The notes beneath the pieces are model-generated. The model saw only the letters and a program-made list of their open reading frames with translations. It made no database searches and had not been told where the DNA came from. Both the position numbers and the translations under genes were made by a program. Below, in pieces: positions 17,797 to 25,642 of a DNA stretch of 64,000 bases. Every line of letters starts with the position of its first letter. Within the stretch, counting starts at the first letter, position 1. Origin of the DNA: an uncultured Clostridia bacterium (lineage in GTDB: Bacteria > Bacillota > Clostridia > Oscillospirales > Acutalibacteraceae); assembly GCA_946499275.1 (NCBI GenBank), contig CAMMRL010000007.1, positions 1 to 64,000 of the forward strand. Direction: 5' to 3'.

Positions 17797-18018
17797 TTAC
17801 TGAACCTCAATCATTTCCGCATCCGACTTGCGGATGGAAAGCTCATAGCCCCGCACGGTTACCTCCACCGGATCGCCAAGCGGCGCCACCTTACGGACAT
17901 GTACGTCTACACCACGCGTAATGCCCATGTCCATGATTCGGCGCTTCACCGCCCCTTCTCCGTGGAGCTTCACGACCTTGACCGTATCCCCCACCTTTGC
18001 CTGCTTCAACGTTTTCAT
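17797..18018 (-). CDS. feoA: FeoA-domain protein
   Basis: SH3-like FeoA protein of 73 aa that supports FeoB-mediated Fe(II) uptake. Typical blocks: LKQAKVGDTVKVVKL, RRIMDMGITRG, APLGDPVEV and RGYELSIRKSDAEMI. Cytoplasmic. Second gene of a feoA-feoA pair upstream of feoB. The two copies differ in sequence: this one has the common RRxxDMG motif, the other has a divergent one, so they are not recent duplicates. Confidence 0.93.
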   Translation of the reverse strand: MKTLKQAKVGDTVKVVKLHGEGAVKRRIMDMGITRGVDVHVRKVAPLGDPVEVTVRGYELSIRKSDAEMIEVQ

Positions 18019-18158
18019 TGGATGACCCCCCGTCCTTTCACTGAGTAAATTGGCCGCGCCGGAAAGAAGCGCTTACAGGATGCCGCTTTGGAAGTGTCTG
18101 TCCGCCGGCCGGCGGCAAAATGGCCGCCCTGTCGAGTTCCCCTTTTCAGCGCCGCTCT

Positions 18159-18371
18159 TTACACCATAATTTTGCTCGCCATTTCCCGGCTGATAGCTAT
18201 GCGGGAATTTTTCACGTTCACAATCAGATTCCCGCCGATGGTGGAAATCACCGTAACGTTCCCTCCCGTTACAAAACCGAGGTTTTCCAGATGGGCGCGC
18301 ACTTCCGGATTGCCCCCAACTTTTCGGATAATGCTCTCTTCGCCGATATTGGCAAACGTTAACGGCATCAT
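18159..18371 (-). CDS. feoA: FeoA-domain protein, divergent copy
   Basis: FeoA-like protein of about 70 aa. I start at ATG 18371, after AAGGGG at 7 bases; a second ATG follows directly. Longer upstream readings would run through the operator and are rejected. Conserved features: LTFANIGEESIIRKVGG, VRAHLENLGFVTGG, VISTIGGNLIVNVKNSRIAI. The position of DMGI in the other FeoA is NLGF here. It is first in the transcript, 54 bases downstream of the pair of boxes, and probably acts with FeoB. Between the two feoA genes lie 140 bases without a gene. Confidence 0.88.
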   Translation of the reverse strand: MMPLTFANIGEESIIRKVGGNPEVRAHLENLGFVTGGNVTVISTIGGNLIVNVKNSRIAISREMASKIMV

Positions 18372-18425
18372 TTGCTCACCCCTTTTATACAGCAATGGCC
18401 AATGCAAACGGCTTTCTTCAATAAA

Positions 18426-18477
18426 GTTAGCACTTTCTAACCGAACTAATGTTAGCACTAACTAACTTTTTTGTCAA
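18426..18477 (-). promoter_or_regulatory. feoA promoter with two DtxR-like operators
   Basis: On the minus strand TTGACA (18472-18477), 17 bases, TAACAT (18449-18454). One box GTTAG-CACTAA-CTAAC (18451-18466) occupies the spacer and -10 edge; a second, GTTAG-CACTTT-CTAAC (18426-18441), covers the start site 25 bases further on. Binding here would block RNA polymerase. Confidence 0.75.
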
Positions 18478-18602
18478 CGAAAATTCCCATCTTTTTTTAA
18501 GAAAGAGCAACTCTTTAAAAAATATACAGAATGTGTTATACTACCTTTATACCTATTATAGCGAATGACAATACAAACAATGGGTTTTAAAATGGAGGCT
18601 CT

Positions 18603-18983
18603 ATGAAGATTCAGGAATCCGCGGAAAATTATTTGGAAACAATTCTCATCTTACAAAACAGCAAAGGGGCCGTACGTTCCATTGATGTTGTAAACGAATT
18701 GGGGTATTCCAAGCCGAGCGTGAGTGTCGCGATGAAAAACCTGCGGGAGAACGGCTATATTGAGATGAACGCCGACGGCTTTATCACGTTGCTGGGCCCT
18801 GGCCGGGAAATTGCCGAAAGAATCTACGAACGGCACACCCTGCTTACCGACTGGCTGGTGGCCCTGGGCGTCCCCCCCGCTCAAGCGGTGGAAGACGCTT
18901 GCCGCATGGAACATGTCATCAGCGCGGAAAGCTTTGATGCAATCAAGCGCCATGTGCAGCAAAGGACAGCGGATGCCCGCTGA
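18603..18983 (+). CDS. DtxR-family metal-dependent regulator
   Basis: Winged-helix repressor (126 aa) that binds DNA when loaded with Fe(II) or Mn(II). N-terminal MKIQESAENYLETILILQ, recognition helix around GYSKPSVSVAMKNLRENGYI, and metal/dimer region RIYERHTLLTDWLVALGV and ACRMEHVISAESFDAI are typical. It ends after the dimerisation domain, without the C-terminal SH3-like domain of IdeR/DtxR (short, MntR-like form). RBS GGAGG lies 7 bases before the ATG. Divergent from the feoA pair; a plausible -10 (TATACT, 18538-18543) lies upstream. It is the obvious candidate to bind the GTTAG-N6-CTAAC boxes. Confidence 0.93.
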   Translation: MKIQESAENYLETILILQNSKGAVRSIDVVNELGYSKPSVSVAMKNLRENGYIEMNADGFITLLGPGREIAERIYERHTLLTDWLVALGVPPAQAVEDACRMEHVISAESFDAIKRHVQQRTADAR

Positions 18984-19443
18984 AAGGGAAAACGGTGTAT
19001 AAAGGCAGGGACCGTTTATCGGGGGCCAATCGTACCCATAGTACCGAGTCTCTTTATCAATGGTCCCCGTAAGCCAAGTCGTTTTCTATTATATGGGGTG
19101 GGCCTGCATCCCGTAAAGGCGCTACCTGTTTAGAGGAGGGTAACCGTGGGGGATTGACCAAATCGCGAAATAGCGGGAGTTCGACCCCGTTCTCCGGGGG
19201 CTTCCGGCAGGCCGCGGAATTAGAAGCGGGAATGGGAACCGCTGAAAAGGCACGGTATCGAAAAAGCAGGCGATGCCGGCGATTGAATGGTTCCGGAAAG
19301 TCTCCCTCCCAATCAATAAAAAACCGGACTGCTTTATCCACAAGCATATCGGCATATACCGCTCCCAGGTTAAGTCCAGCATCGTATTTCTCCCCTGTGT
19401 CTTTGGAAACGGCTTGTTCTTTGGCTAACATCCCGATTGATAA
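18984..19443. other. Gap of about 460 bases without a convincing gene
   Basis: Opposed open frames of about 100-125 codons overlap here (19057-19431 minus, 19154-19465 plus), but neither has a ribosome site or a recognisable family, and the minus one would start just after a terminator. May be a decayed gene. Confidence 0.4.
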
Positions 19444-19478
19444 AAAGGCGATACGCTTACAGTAAGCGTATCGCCTTT
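19444..19478 (-). terminator. Terminator after the SurA-like gene
   Basis: Perfect stem AAAGGCGATACGCTTA with TAAGCGTATCGCCTTT, 3-base loop, T run on the minus strand, 12 bases after the stop. Confidence 0.9.
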
Positions 19479-19489
19479 ATGATTGTCAA

Positions 19490-20764
19490 CTATTTACTTG
19501 CGTCTTTTTCCATCTGGCGCGGGGTGCATTTCCGGACGACGCCCTCGTCGAATTTCACATCCAGCGTCGCGGCGTACTCTTTGATTTCCTCATCATACTC
19601 CTCGAATTTCGCCCCGTAGATGATGTTTTCGCGATTCTGCTCAAAGTACGATTCGCCGTCCTCGTTCTCTTTGTTCACCTCTTCCGGGTCCAGCCGGAGG
19701 ATTAACGCCATGGTATTGGTGGAACCACCCTTTTTGTATTCTACAATCTTCGCTTCGCCCACCGGCACGGACTTGACCGCCGTGGTAAAAGCTTCGTCGT
19801 CATAGGTATTGGCGTCAATATTTTTCAGGTTCGGGTCGGTATCCTCTTCGTCTTCCTCCTTGTCGTCCTCGCCCCCATCGTCGGCACTAGTGGTGGGAGT
19901 AGTCGTAGAGCCCGTCGTAGCGTCGCCTTCCGGACCGGCCGTAGTGGTTGCCTGCCCCGTAGTGGTCGTTGTATCCGAACCGGTCGTATTGGCGGATGTG
20001 GTGGTCGCCCCCGAGGTGGTTGTTGTGGAAGAGGAGGACTTGTCCTTGTTATACTGTTCGATCACCTTATCGAAATCGCCGTCTTTTTCGTACATCTCCA
20101 GGTATCCCTCGAGCTGTTTCTTGATCTCCGCAATCTTCTCATCGCTGAGGTCCGCTCCGCTGGAGCTGTCAGTCAAGCTGATTTCAATGATCTTGTAACT
20201 CAAATAATTCTCATCAAAATACTTACGGATGTCCTCCTCGCTCATCGCCCGTTCGCCGCCATTGTCGTAGAGACCATAGAACAGGGTGCGCTCGTTGAGG
20301 GAGTACGCCCGCAGCATTTCACCATAGCTTTCCTTATTGAAACCCATCTGGATGATGTCGTCCGTCTTTACCTGATCGATCTGTTTCTCGATTTCCGCCG
20401 CTTCCTCGGCATCCGGTTGCAACCCGTACTCCTTGATCTTGTTTTCCAACGCTTTCTGGCGGACAATGGTGTCTTTGGTCATCTGGATGATGTAGTCCTC
20501 AACGGACAGCTCCTTTTCATCGTCCCCCTCGCCGTATTTCAGGGTCTGATCCCAGGGGTCCATATTATAATACTGGTACATGTACAGATTGTAGTTCGTA
20601 AAGGTCTGCTGGTACATCATGTACATGTAAGCAAGGTACACACCGGTGCTATAATCCTTGCCGTCCACGGTTGCCGCCACCGCCGGGGTGGAACAGCCGG
20701 TCAGCAGCAGTGCCGAGGCCAGAACAGCGCACGCCGTTTGTTTTATGCGTTTGGACAGATGCAT
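19490..20764 (-). CDS. SurA/PrsA-like foldase lipoprotein with a Thr-rich insert
   Basis: Extracytoplasmic lipoprotein (424 aa) likely helping fold exported proteins. Lipobox ALLLTGC puts the lipidated Cys at 24. Helical SurA-N-like part (about 30-185) contains DTIVRQKALENKIKEYGL; a parvulin-type half starts at KIIEISLTDSS (about 190) with KKQLEGYLEMYEKDGDFDKVIEQYNKD. Then about 70 residues of Ser/Thr and acid (about 243-312; TTTTSGATTT, DDGGEDDKEEDEEDTD) break the domain, which resumes at AFTTAVKSVPVGEAKIVEY and ends with a basic tail. The insert falls where parvulins carry their catalytic-site loop, so isomerase activity is uncertain. RBS GAGAGGAAG. Monocistronic, with a strong promoter. 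Confidence 0.78.
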   Translation of the reverse strand: MHLSKRIKQTACAVLASALLLTGCSTPAVAATVDGKDYSTGVYLAYMYMMYQQTFTNYNLYMYQYYNMDPWDQTLKYGEGDDEKELSVEDYIIQMTKDTIVRQKALENKIKEYGLQPDAEEAAEIEKQIDQVKTDDIIQMGFNKESYGEMLRAYSLNERTLFYGLYDNGGERAMSEEDIRKYFDENYLSYKIIEISLTDSSSGADLSDEKIAEIKKQLEGYLEMYEKDGDFDKVIEQYNKDKSSSSTTTTSGATTTSANTTGSDTTTTTGQATTTAGPEGDATTGSTTTPTTSADDGGEDDKEEDEEDTDPNLKNIDANTYDDEAFTTAVKSVPVGEAKIVEYKKGGSTNTMALILRLDPEEVNKENEDGESYFEQNRENIIYGAKFEEYDEEIKEYAATLDVKFDEGVVRKCTPRQMEKDASK

Positions 20765-20873
20765 TACGATGACTTCCTCTCTGTGGTGGTATTCCCCATA
20801 CAGGCGTTTTGGTCGTTTCCTGATGCAATTTACACAAGTCGTCCGGGATAATCCGGCGATAATACAGTTTTTT

Positions 20874-20902
20874 ATTATACAGGATTTCCAAAGGTTTGTC
20901 CA
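20874..20902 (-). promoter_or_regulatory. Promoter of the SurA-like gene
   Basis: On the minus strand TGGACA (20897-20902), 17 bases, TATAAT (20874-20879); about 100 bases before the ATG. Between 20903 and 21041 I see nothing further. Confidence 0.7.
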
Positions 20903-21041
20903 CAGCTAAATTGAGAAAAGACGGCAAAATCCGGAAACTCCTCCCATTTTGCGATTTACGCAGAGGATAAACAGCGCCGTTTTCGACATTATATTACAAA
21001 TGGTTGAAAGTATACCGCACCAAAAGCGGAGAAAAGGCATA

Positions 21042-21077
21042 GAAAAAGGGCGCCGCTTCCATGCCGCGCCCTTTTCA
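21042..21077 (-). terminator. Terminator after the first LCP gene
   Basis: GAAAAAGGGCGC / GCGCCCTTTTC hairpin with T run on the minus strand, 19 bases after the stop. Confidence 0.8.
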
Positions 21078-21095
21078 TAGGGGGTTCGATTGCTA

Positions 21096-22184
21096 TCAGC
21101 CGTAGATGAAATGATGCAGCGCCAAAACTGAAGCGGTTGGATCCTTCAGCCCCAGGCACGAACCAACGCCTTTCACATAAACCGCATACCACTCATCCCG
21201 GTCGGGCAACATCATCTGGCTGACCTCATAGGACAGGTACGCCGGGGAATTGGCGATATAGCCCAAAATTTCGCTTTCCGACATATTGGTGCTGACATAG
21301 GGAAGCACCTCATACAGCACATTATTCAGCGTGCCGATCCCGGCGCCCTTCGCCTTGGTCATCAACGCCTGGAGGACAGTGCGCTGGCGGGTAGTGCGGC
21401 CCCAGTCGTCCCCGATATGCCGGATACGGGAATAATACAGGGCCTGTTCCGCGTTGAGGTGGCAAAGCCCCTCTTCGTTCTGCTTTACCGGCACTTCCTG
21501 ATGGTTGACCCGGAACTCATTGATCTCGGCGTCGGTCAGGACGATATCCACACCGCCCATCGCGCCTACAGCAATTGTAAAGGCTTTGAAGTTGACGGCC
21601 ACATACTGGTCGAGCTTAATCCTGAAATTCTGTTCGATCGTCTGGGCAAGGAGATCAAAGCCGCCGTAGCTGAAAGCGTGATTCAGCTTGCCGTAGCCGT
21701 GGCCCGGAATCGCCACATAGCTGTCCCGCAGCAGGGAGATAAGCTTGATTGTTTTATGATATTTATCGATAGAGAGGATAATCATGGAATCGCTGCGTCC
21801 GGAATAATTCGTAGGGTCGTCGCGACTGCCTACATCGGTTTCCACGCCGACCAGCAGAATATTGGTGATCACCTTGGTATTCCCCTGGATAGCAATGCTG
21901 TTCACCGAATCCACCGCGTCGTTAATCTCAACGGGATCGTCGACAATGACACCGCTGAAATCCGGTTCCAGCGGGTCGGGTTCGATCGAGGTGACGTAAC
22001 TCACACCGCTGTCGTTCGGATCGATTTTTCCCATCCGCCCAAGCATCACCTTTAAATAGACGCCCCCGGCAATCAGCAGCAGGGCGATCACGCTAAGCAA
22101 GGCGATCAGCGTGATCAGTACCGCCTTTTTGCTTTTTTTCATCTTCTTTTTTGGCTTTACATGGGTGTTGGATTTCTTCGCCAA
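21096..22184 (-). CDS. LytR-CpsA-Psr (LCP) family glycopolymer ligase
   Basis: Membrane-anchored enzyme that attaches wall teichoic acids or other anionic glycopolymers to peptidoglycan. Starts at TTG 22184 after GAGAGGA. Short basic cytoplasmic tail (KKKMKKSKK), one membrane segment (about 22-47), then the LCP domain: NILLVGVET, YSGRSDSMIILSI (phosphate-binding Arg), LISLLRDSYVAIPGHG, YGKLNHAFSYGG, GGVDIVL and YSRIRHIGDDWGRTTRQR. 362 aa, typical. It shares its strand and surroundings with an ECF sigma/anti-sigma pair, and a second LCP gene lies on the other side. Confidence 0.93.
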   Translation of the reverse strand: MAKKSNTHVKPKKKMKKSKKAVLITLIALLSVIALLLIAGGVYLKVMLGRMGKIDPNDSGVSYVTSIEPDPLEPDFSGVIVDDPVEINDAVDSVNSIAIQGNTKVITNILLVGVETDVGSRDDPTNYSGRSDSMIILSIDKYHKTIKLISLLRDSYVAIPGHGYGKLNHAFSYGGFDLLAQTIEQNFRIKLDQYVAVNFKAFTIAVGAMGGVDIVLTDAEINEFRVNHQEVPVKQNEEGLCHLNAEQALYYSRIRHIGDDWGRTTRQRTVLQALMTKAKGAGIGTLNNVLYEVLPYVSTNMSESEILGYIANSPAYLSYEVSQMMLPDRDEWYAVYVKGVGSCLGLKDPTASVLALHHFIYG

Positions 22185-22247
22185 GATGATTCATCCTCTC
22201 TTTTTATTTCGTTGTCGTACCGCCCGGTTTCATGTGGAAGCCGTCGG

Positions 22248-23144
22248 TTATGCACTTCCCGCCGGCTGGTCGAGCAAGGTCACGGTTATAGCGTGGTCAT
22301 TATCTTCCGCAATCCTCAACTGCAGCGAAACCGTTTCCGTATCGCCGTTTTTATAGTGGAGAACCGCCGTCAGCCGCGTCTGCCGGATTTCCGCGCGGAA
22401 GGCATCGTATAGCCCGGACAATGCTTGCAGAGAATCCATGTCCTGGTAGGGCGCGGCATCCAGCCGCAGGCGCAGCCAGAGGGAGAAAGATGGGTCAGCC
22501 TGCTCCTCCGCCGTCAGTACACAGCCAGCCGTTCCCGCCGGTTCCCGTTCGTCCAACGCATATGACCCGTCGGCGTCTTCATAAAGGAAGACCGCCTTCT
22601 CTTCCGTCTCGTTTCTCTCTATCAGGGCAGCTCCCTCCGGCCCGCTGACCGTATATGCAATGCACCGGATGCCTTTGCCTAAAAAGGAAAAATTCAGTTC
22701 CATATCCAGCCGGTATTCGTTTCCAGCTTCGGTTTTCCAAGGGGGGCCGATCGTTCCGAGTTGGTTGTAGCCCGCAGAAGAAAGCACGGGGAGCGATTCA
22801 TTCGGTTGGGCCGCCACATCGCCTGCGGAGCCGCTGTTCTGGTCCCGGGAATACACCGTAAAAAGATAACGTCCCGTCCCTAGTCTCGCCGCGTCGGAAG
22901 CGGCAGCAAAGAGCCCGAGCCGCATGCCCCGCCAGAGCAGAGGACCGCCGGCCAGCACCGCACACAGAGTAAAGCAGGCGGCCACTGCCGTCAACGCACG
23001 GCGATACCGGCGCGGCCGGGAAATACATGCCGGTTCCTCCAGCCGGTTGCGTATACTTGCAAAATTATCTGGCGTCTCCCTTTCCAACTCTTCCCGAAGG
23101 AGCCGGGCAATCCGTTCATCGTTTTTTCTTCGTTTATCCCGCAT
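22248..23144 (-). CDS. Putative anti-sigma factor (membrane protein)
   Basis: Single-pass membrane protein of 298 aa with no family I recognise with certainty. It has a charged cytoplasmic N-terminus (about 1-45, RIARLLREELERETPDNFAS), one membrane segment (about 48-68, ALTAVAACFTLCAVLAGGPLL) and a long external beta-rich domain. It follows the ECF sigma gene by 45 bases on the same strand, has a clear AAGGAGA ribosome site, and has the topology of a transmembrane anti-sigma factor; that function is inferred from position and topology only. No zinc-binding HxxxCxxC is seen. Confidence 0.55.
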   Translation of the reverse strand: MRDKRRKNDERIARLLREELERETPDNFASIRNRLEEPACISRPRRYRRALTAVAACFTLCAVLAGGPLLWRGMRLGLFAAASDAARLGTGRYLFTVYSRDQNSGSAGDVAAQPNESLPVLSSAGYNQLGTIGPPWKTEAGNEYRLDMELNFSFLGKGIRCIAYTVSGPEGAALIERNETEEKAVFLYEDADGSYALDEREPAGTAGCVLTAEEQADPSFSLWLRLRLDAAPYQDMDSLQALSGLYDAFRAEIRQTRLTAVLHYKNGDTETVSLQLRIAEDNDHAITVTLLDQPAGSA

Positions 23145-23189
23145 ATCGCACCGTCTCCTTCCCGGTTAGTGTATGCATCCAAGGCACTG

Positions 23190-23825
23190 TTATGGTTCTT
23201 TATCCGGCAGCGCTTTTGCCAGTTTTTCTATGGCGCAGCGGAATTTCCAGCGTACCGTCGCATAAGGCTTCCCCAAAACCTGAGCGATTTCCTTGTGAAG
23301 ATACCCATCCACCGCGTAAAGCACCACAATCTGCCGTTCCGTCTCGTCCAAAACAGCGAACATCTGCTGCAGGCAAATCCGGTCGTTTACCTGTTCCACC
23401 GAATCGGAAACCGGCAATCCGTCGCACGGCTCCACCTCAGCCGCCACCTTTTTTCGCCGCAGCCGTTCCCGCGCCATATTGCGGGCAATCGTCAGCACCC
23501 ACGCCTTCCCGTCCGCACCTATCCGGTGCTGGCCCGCTGCGCGCCATACTTTTAAAAAGGTATCCTGCATCACATCTTCCGCTTCGTCCCGGTTTTTCAA
23601 GATCGCCAGGGCCAAGCCGTACACCCCGTTTTTCAACAGGCGGTACAATTTTTCCAGCGCTTCCGTCTCTCCCCGGGCAATCCCTGCCAGGCACATCTCG
23701 ACCTGTTCCCGCATCGGTCCGGATTCCAGTGTCTCCTCCTGAACGGCCGGCAGGCTGGCGCAAGGCTCGATCCCGTACAGGGCAAGCCGCTCATCGGATA
23801 TCCGCTTGTTCCCTGCGTTAGTCAT
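23190..23825 (-). CDS. ECF-type RNA polymerase sigma factor
   Basis: Alternative sigma factor (211 aa). Region 2: LEKLYRLLKNGVYGLALAIL, then NRDEAEDVMQDTFLKVWR and WVLTIARNMARERLRRKK; region 4: LDETERQIVVLYAVDGYLHK followed by EIAQVLGKPYATVRWKFRCA. An N-terminal extension of about 40 residues precedes region 2. The ribosome site (AAGGGG) is somewhat far from the ATG. The likely regulator gene follows immediately. Targets are unknown; the two flanking LCP genes suggest an envelope role. Confidence 0.92.
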   Translation of the reverse strand: MTNAGNKRISDERLALYGIEPCASLPAVQEETLESGPMREQVEMCLAGIARGETEALEKLYRLLKNGVYGLALAILKNRDEAEDVMQDTFLKVWRAAGQHRIGADGKAWVLTIARNMARERLRRKKVAAEVEPCDGLPVSDSVEQVNDRICLQQMFAVLDETERQIVVLYAVDGYLHKEIAQVLGKPYATVRWKFRCAIEKLAKALPDKEP

Positions 23826-23993
23826 AACCGATACGAACCCCTTTTATAACTAAGATGCCTGACCAGATAAAAATGTTGGGAGAAAAATCAAAAATTTTTC
23901 TTTTTCCCCAATATTCCCGCCGTGCCGACTGCATACGGCGGTTTCTGCCCGTTCCACGCGGCCGTTGTGCAGCGCTTGGGGCATCATGTATGG

Positions 23994-24050
23994 GAAAAGG
24001 CGTCCCGCCGCCCCGTGTGTTTGCAAAGGACGGTGAGAGGACGCCTTTTC
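23994..24050 (-). terminator. Hairpin after the second LCP gene
   Basis: GAAAAGGCGTCC (23994-24005) pairs with GGACGCCTTTTC (24039-24050) around a 33-base loop; T4 on the minus strand. Acceptable but long-looped terminator. Confidence 0.55.
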
Positions 24051-24072
24051 TGCCGAGCCGCTTTCACAAGCG

Positions 24073-25230
24073 TTATTCGAGACTGTAGATGAATTTGTGT
24101 AGGTCGGTAATCGCCTTCACCGGATCGTTGAACAGCATAACCCAACCGATGCTCGGGTCGATCTTCGAAGTATACGTACCGGACTGCGGGAGGTAGTACG
24201 TCTCTTTCATGTCGTAGGAGAAGTAGGTGACCGAGTTGAGGGCAAAGCCGGTCAACTCGTTCGGTGTCATGTTGGTGCGAACCTGCGGGAGCACCGTATT
24301 GAGCAGGGTATTGAGCTGTCCGATATTCATCGACTTCGCCCGGCTGAACATGGCCTGGATCATTTTCCGCTGGCGATTGTTCCGGCCAAAATCGCTATCC
24401 AGCGACCGGATGCGGGAATAGGCCAGGGACTGCGCGCCGTTGAGATGGTACACGCCCGATGTCGAGGTGGAAGAAGGCCGGCTCGACGTGCGGGTTACTT
24501 CTGCAAGTTCCGCGTCGGTCAGCGCGATGTCCACGCCACCCAGCGCATCCACCGCATTTTCAAACGCGGAAAAATTCACGGCGATGTATTTGTCAATTTT
24601 CAAGCGGAAATTCTGTTCAATCGTCTTCTGCATCAGATCAAAGCCGCCAAACGCATACGCCCAGTTGAATTTCCCGTAGTCGTCTTTACCATCCCCGTTT
24701 TTATCCCTGCCAGGGATCGTCACCATAATATCCCGCATCAGCGACGTCAGCTTGATCGTCTTATTTTCCTTGTTAATAGTGAGAATAATCGTAGTATCCG
24801 ACCTGGCCGCATAACTGTCCCCGCGCCCGTCGACACCGATCAATAGGTAGTTGGTCACATTTTTGGTATTTCCGCGCACTGGGATTTTCGCCACCTCGGT
24901 AGCGCTGGCGTCGATAAAAGTATAGTCGCTGAGTACGTCGGATTCATCATAGCTGGCGTCCGGGTCAATATCGTCCGGCACGATGGAATCCACATACTCG
25001 TCGGATACCTCGCCATGGAATGTGACCCGGTTGATCATAACACCGATGTATGATCCCAGCAAAATAAACAGCAGGCCGAAAATACTCAACAGGGCGATCA
25101 AGGCGATCATTACGCCTTTAAAGCCCTTGCCGTGCGGCTTCCTACCGCGGGGGCGCTTCGCCTTCCCTGACGCCGCATGAGCGGGCACCGCATGCGCAGG
25201 CGCTCTGCGCTCTGGATTTCCTTTATTCAT
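24073..25230 (-). CDS. LytR-CpsA-Psr (LCP) family glycopolymer ligase, second copy
   Basis: Second LCP enzyme (385 aa). I use ATG 25230 (MNKGNPERR) with GGGAAG upstream; the frame stays open further up but without signals. Basic tail rich in Arg/Lys/Pro, one membrane segment (about 41-68), then NYLLIGVDGRGDSYAARSD, LTSLMRDIMVTIPG, YGKFNWAYAFGG, GGVDIAL and YSRIRSLDSDFGRNNRQR. It is about 45% alike by eye to the first copy but has a longer spacer with PGRDKNGDGKDDYG, an Asp-rich loop that could bind a cation. Long leader of about 230 bases from its probable promoter. Confidence 0.92.
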   Translation of the reverse strand: MNKGNPERRAPAHAVPAHAASGKAKRPRGRKPHGKGFKGVMIALIALLSIFGLLFILLGSYIGVMINRVTFHGEVSDEYVDSIVPDDIDPDASYDESDVLSDYTFIDASATEVAKIPVRGNTKNVTNYLLIGVDGRGDSYAARSDTTIILTINKENKTIKLTSLMRDIMVTIPGRDKNGDGKDDYGKFNWAYAFGGFDLMQKTIEQNFRLKIDKYIAVNFSAFENAVDALGGVDIALTDAELAEVTRTSSRPSSTSTSGVYHLNGAQSLAYSRIRSLDSDFGRNNRQRKMIQAMFSRAKSMNIGQLNTLLNTVLPQVRTNMTPNELTGFALNSVTYFSYDMKETYYLPQSGTYTSKIDPSIGWVMLFNDPVKAITDLHKFIYSLE

Positions 25231-25464
25231 ATAAACTTCCCATTCCTTTCGGGTCAACCGGAGCCTTTGCCGGTGAAAAGCCGGCCCGCACACGACCCGG
25301 CGGCTCCCTGCGTCCATAAAGCAATTCCTTATTGACGGCACTTTGCCATACATACATTGTCTGTGCGATGGACCGCATGCGCCCTATCTGCTCTGAAAAA
25401 AGCCGTTTCTTTAATTGAAGCCCAGAAGGCCCCGGCGCGTCCACGCACCCATATAAGCTTTCTT

Positions 25465-25493
25465 ATGATAACACAGCCCTGTTGAAATTGCAA
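25465..25493 (-). promoter_or_regulatory. Promoter of the second LCP gene
   Basis: On the minus strand TTGCAA (25488-25493), 17 bases, TATCAT (25465-25470). The region 25231-25464 is its leader; I see no other element in it. Confidence 0.55.
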
Positions 25494-25584
25494 GAAAACG
25501 GGCGCTTTTTCCGTCCATTTCCTCCAACTGTCGTTGCGCCCTCATATATCCGGAACCTGCCGGCGGATCCACGATATATGGGAA

Positions 25585-25613
25585 TGCGCCCGGCCGAAAT
25601 TTCGACCGGGCGC
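25585..25613 (-). terminator. Strong hairpin after the degV gene
   Basis: GCGCCCGGCCG / CGACCGGGCGC stem, loop AAATTT, 29 bases after the stop. The T run is poor on both strands, so termination is likely but not certain. Confidence 0.5.
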
Positions 25614-25642
25614 AGGAATGCTTGCTTTTCTTTTATTTACAA

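Noticed and set aside
19057-19465. Genes on either strand in the gap after the DtxR gene
   Set aside because: No ribosome sites and no family; overlapping opposed frames.
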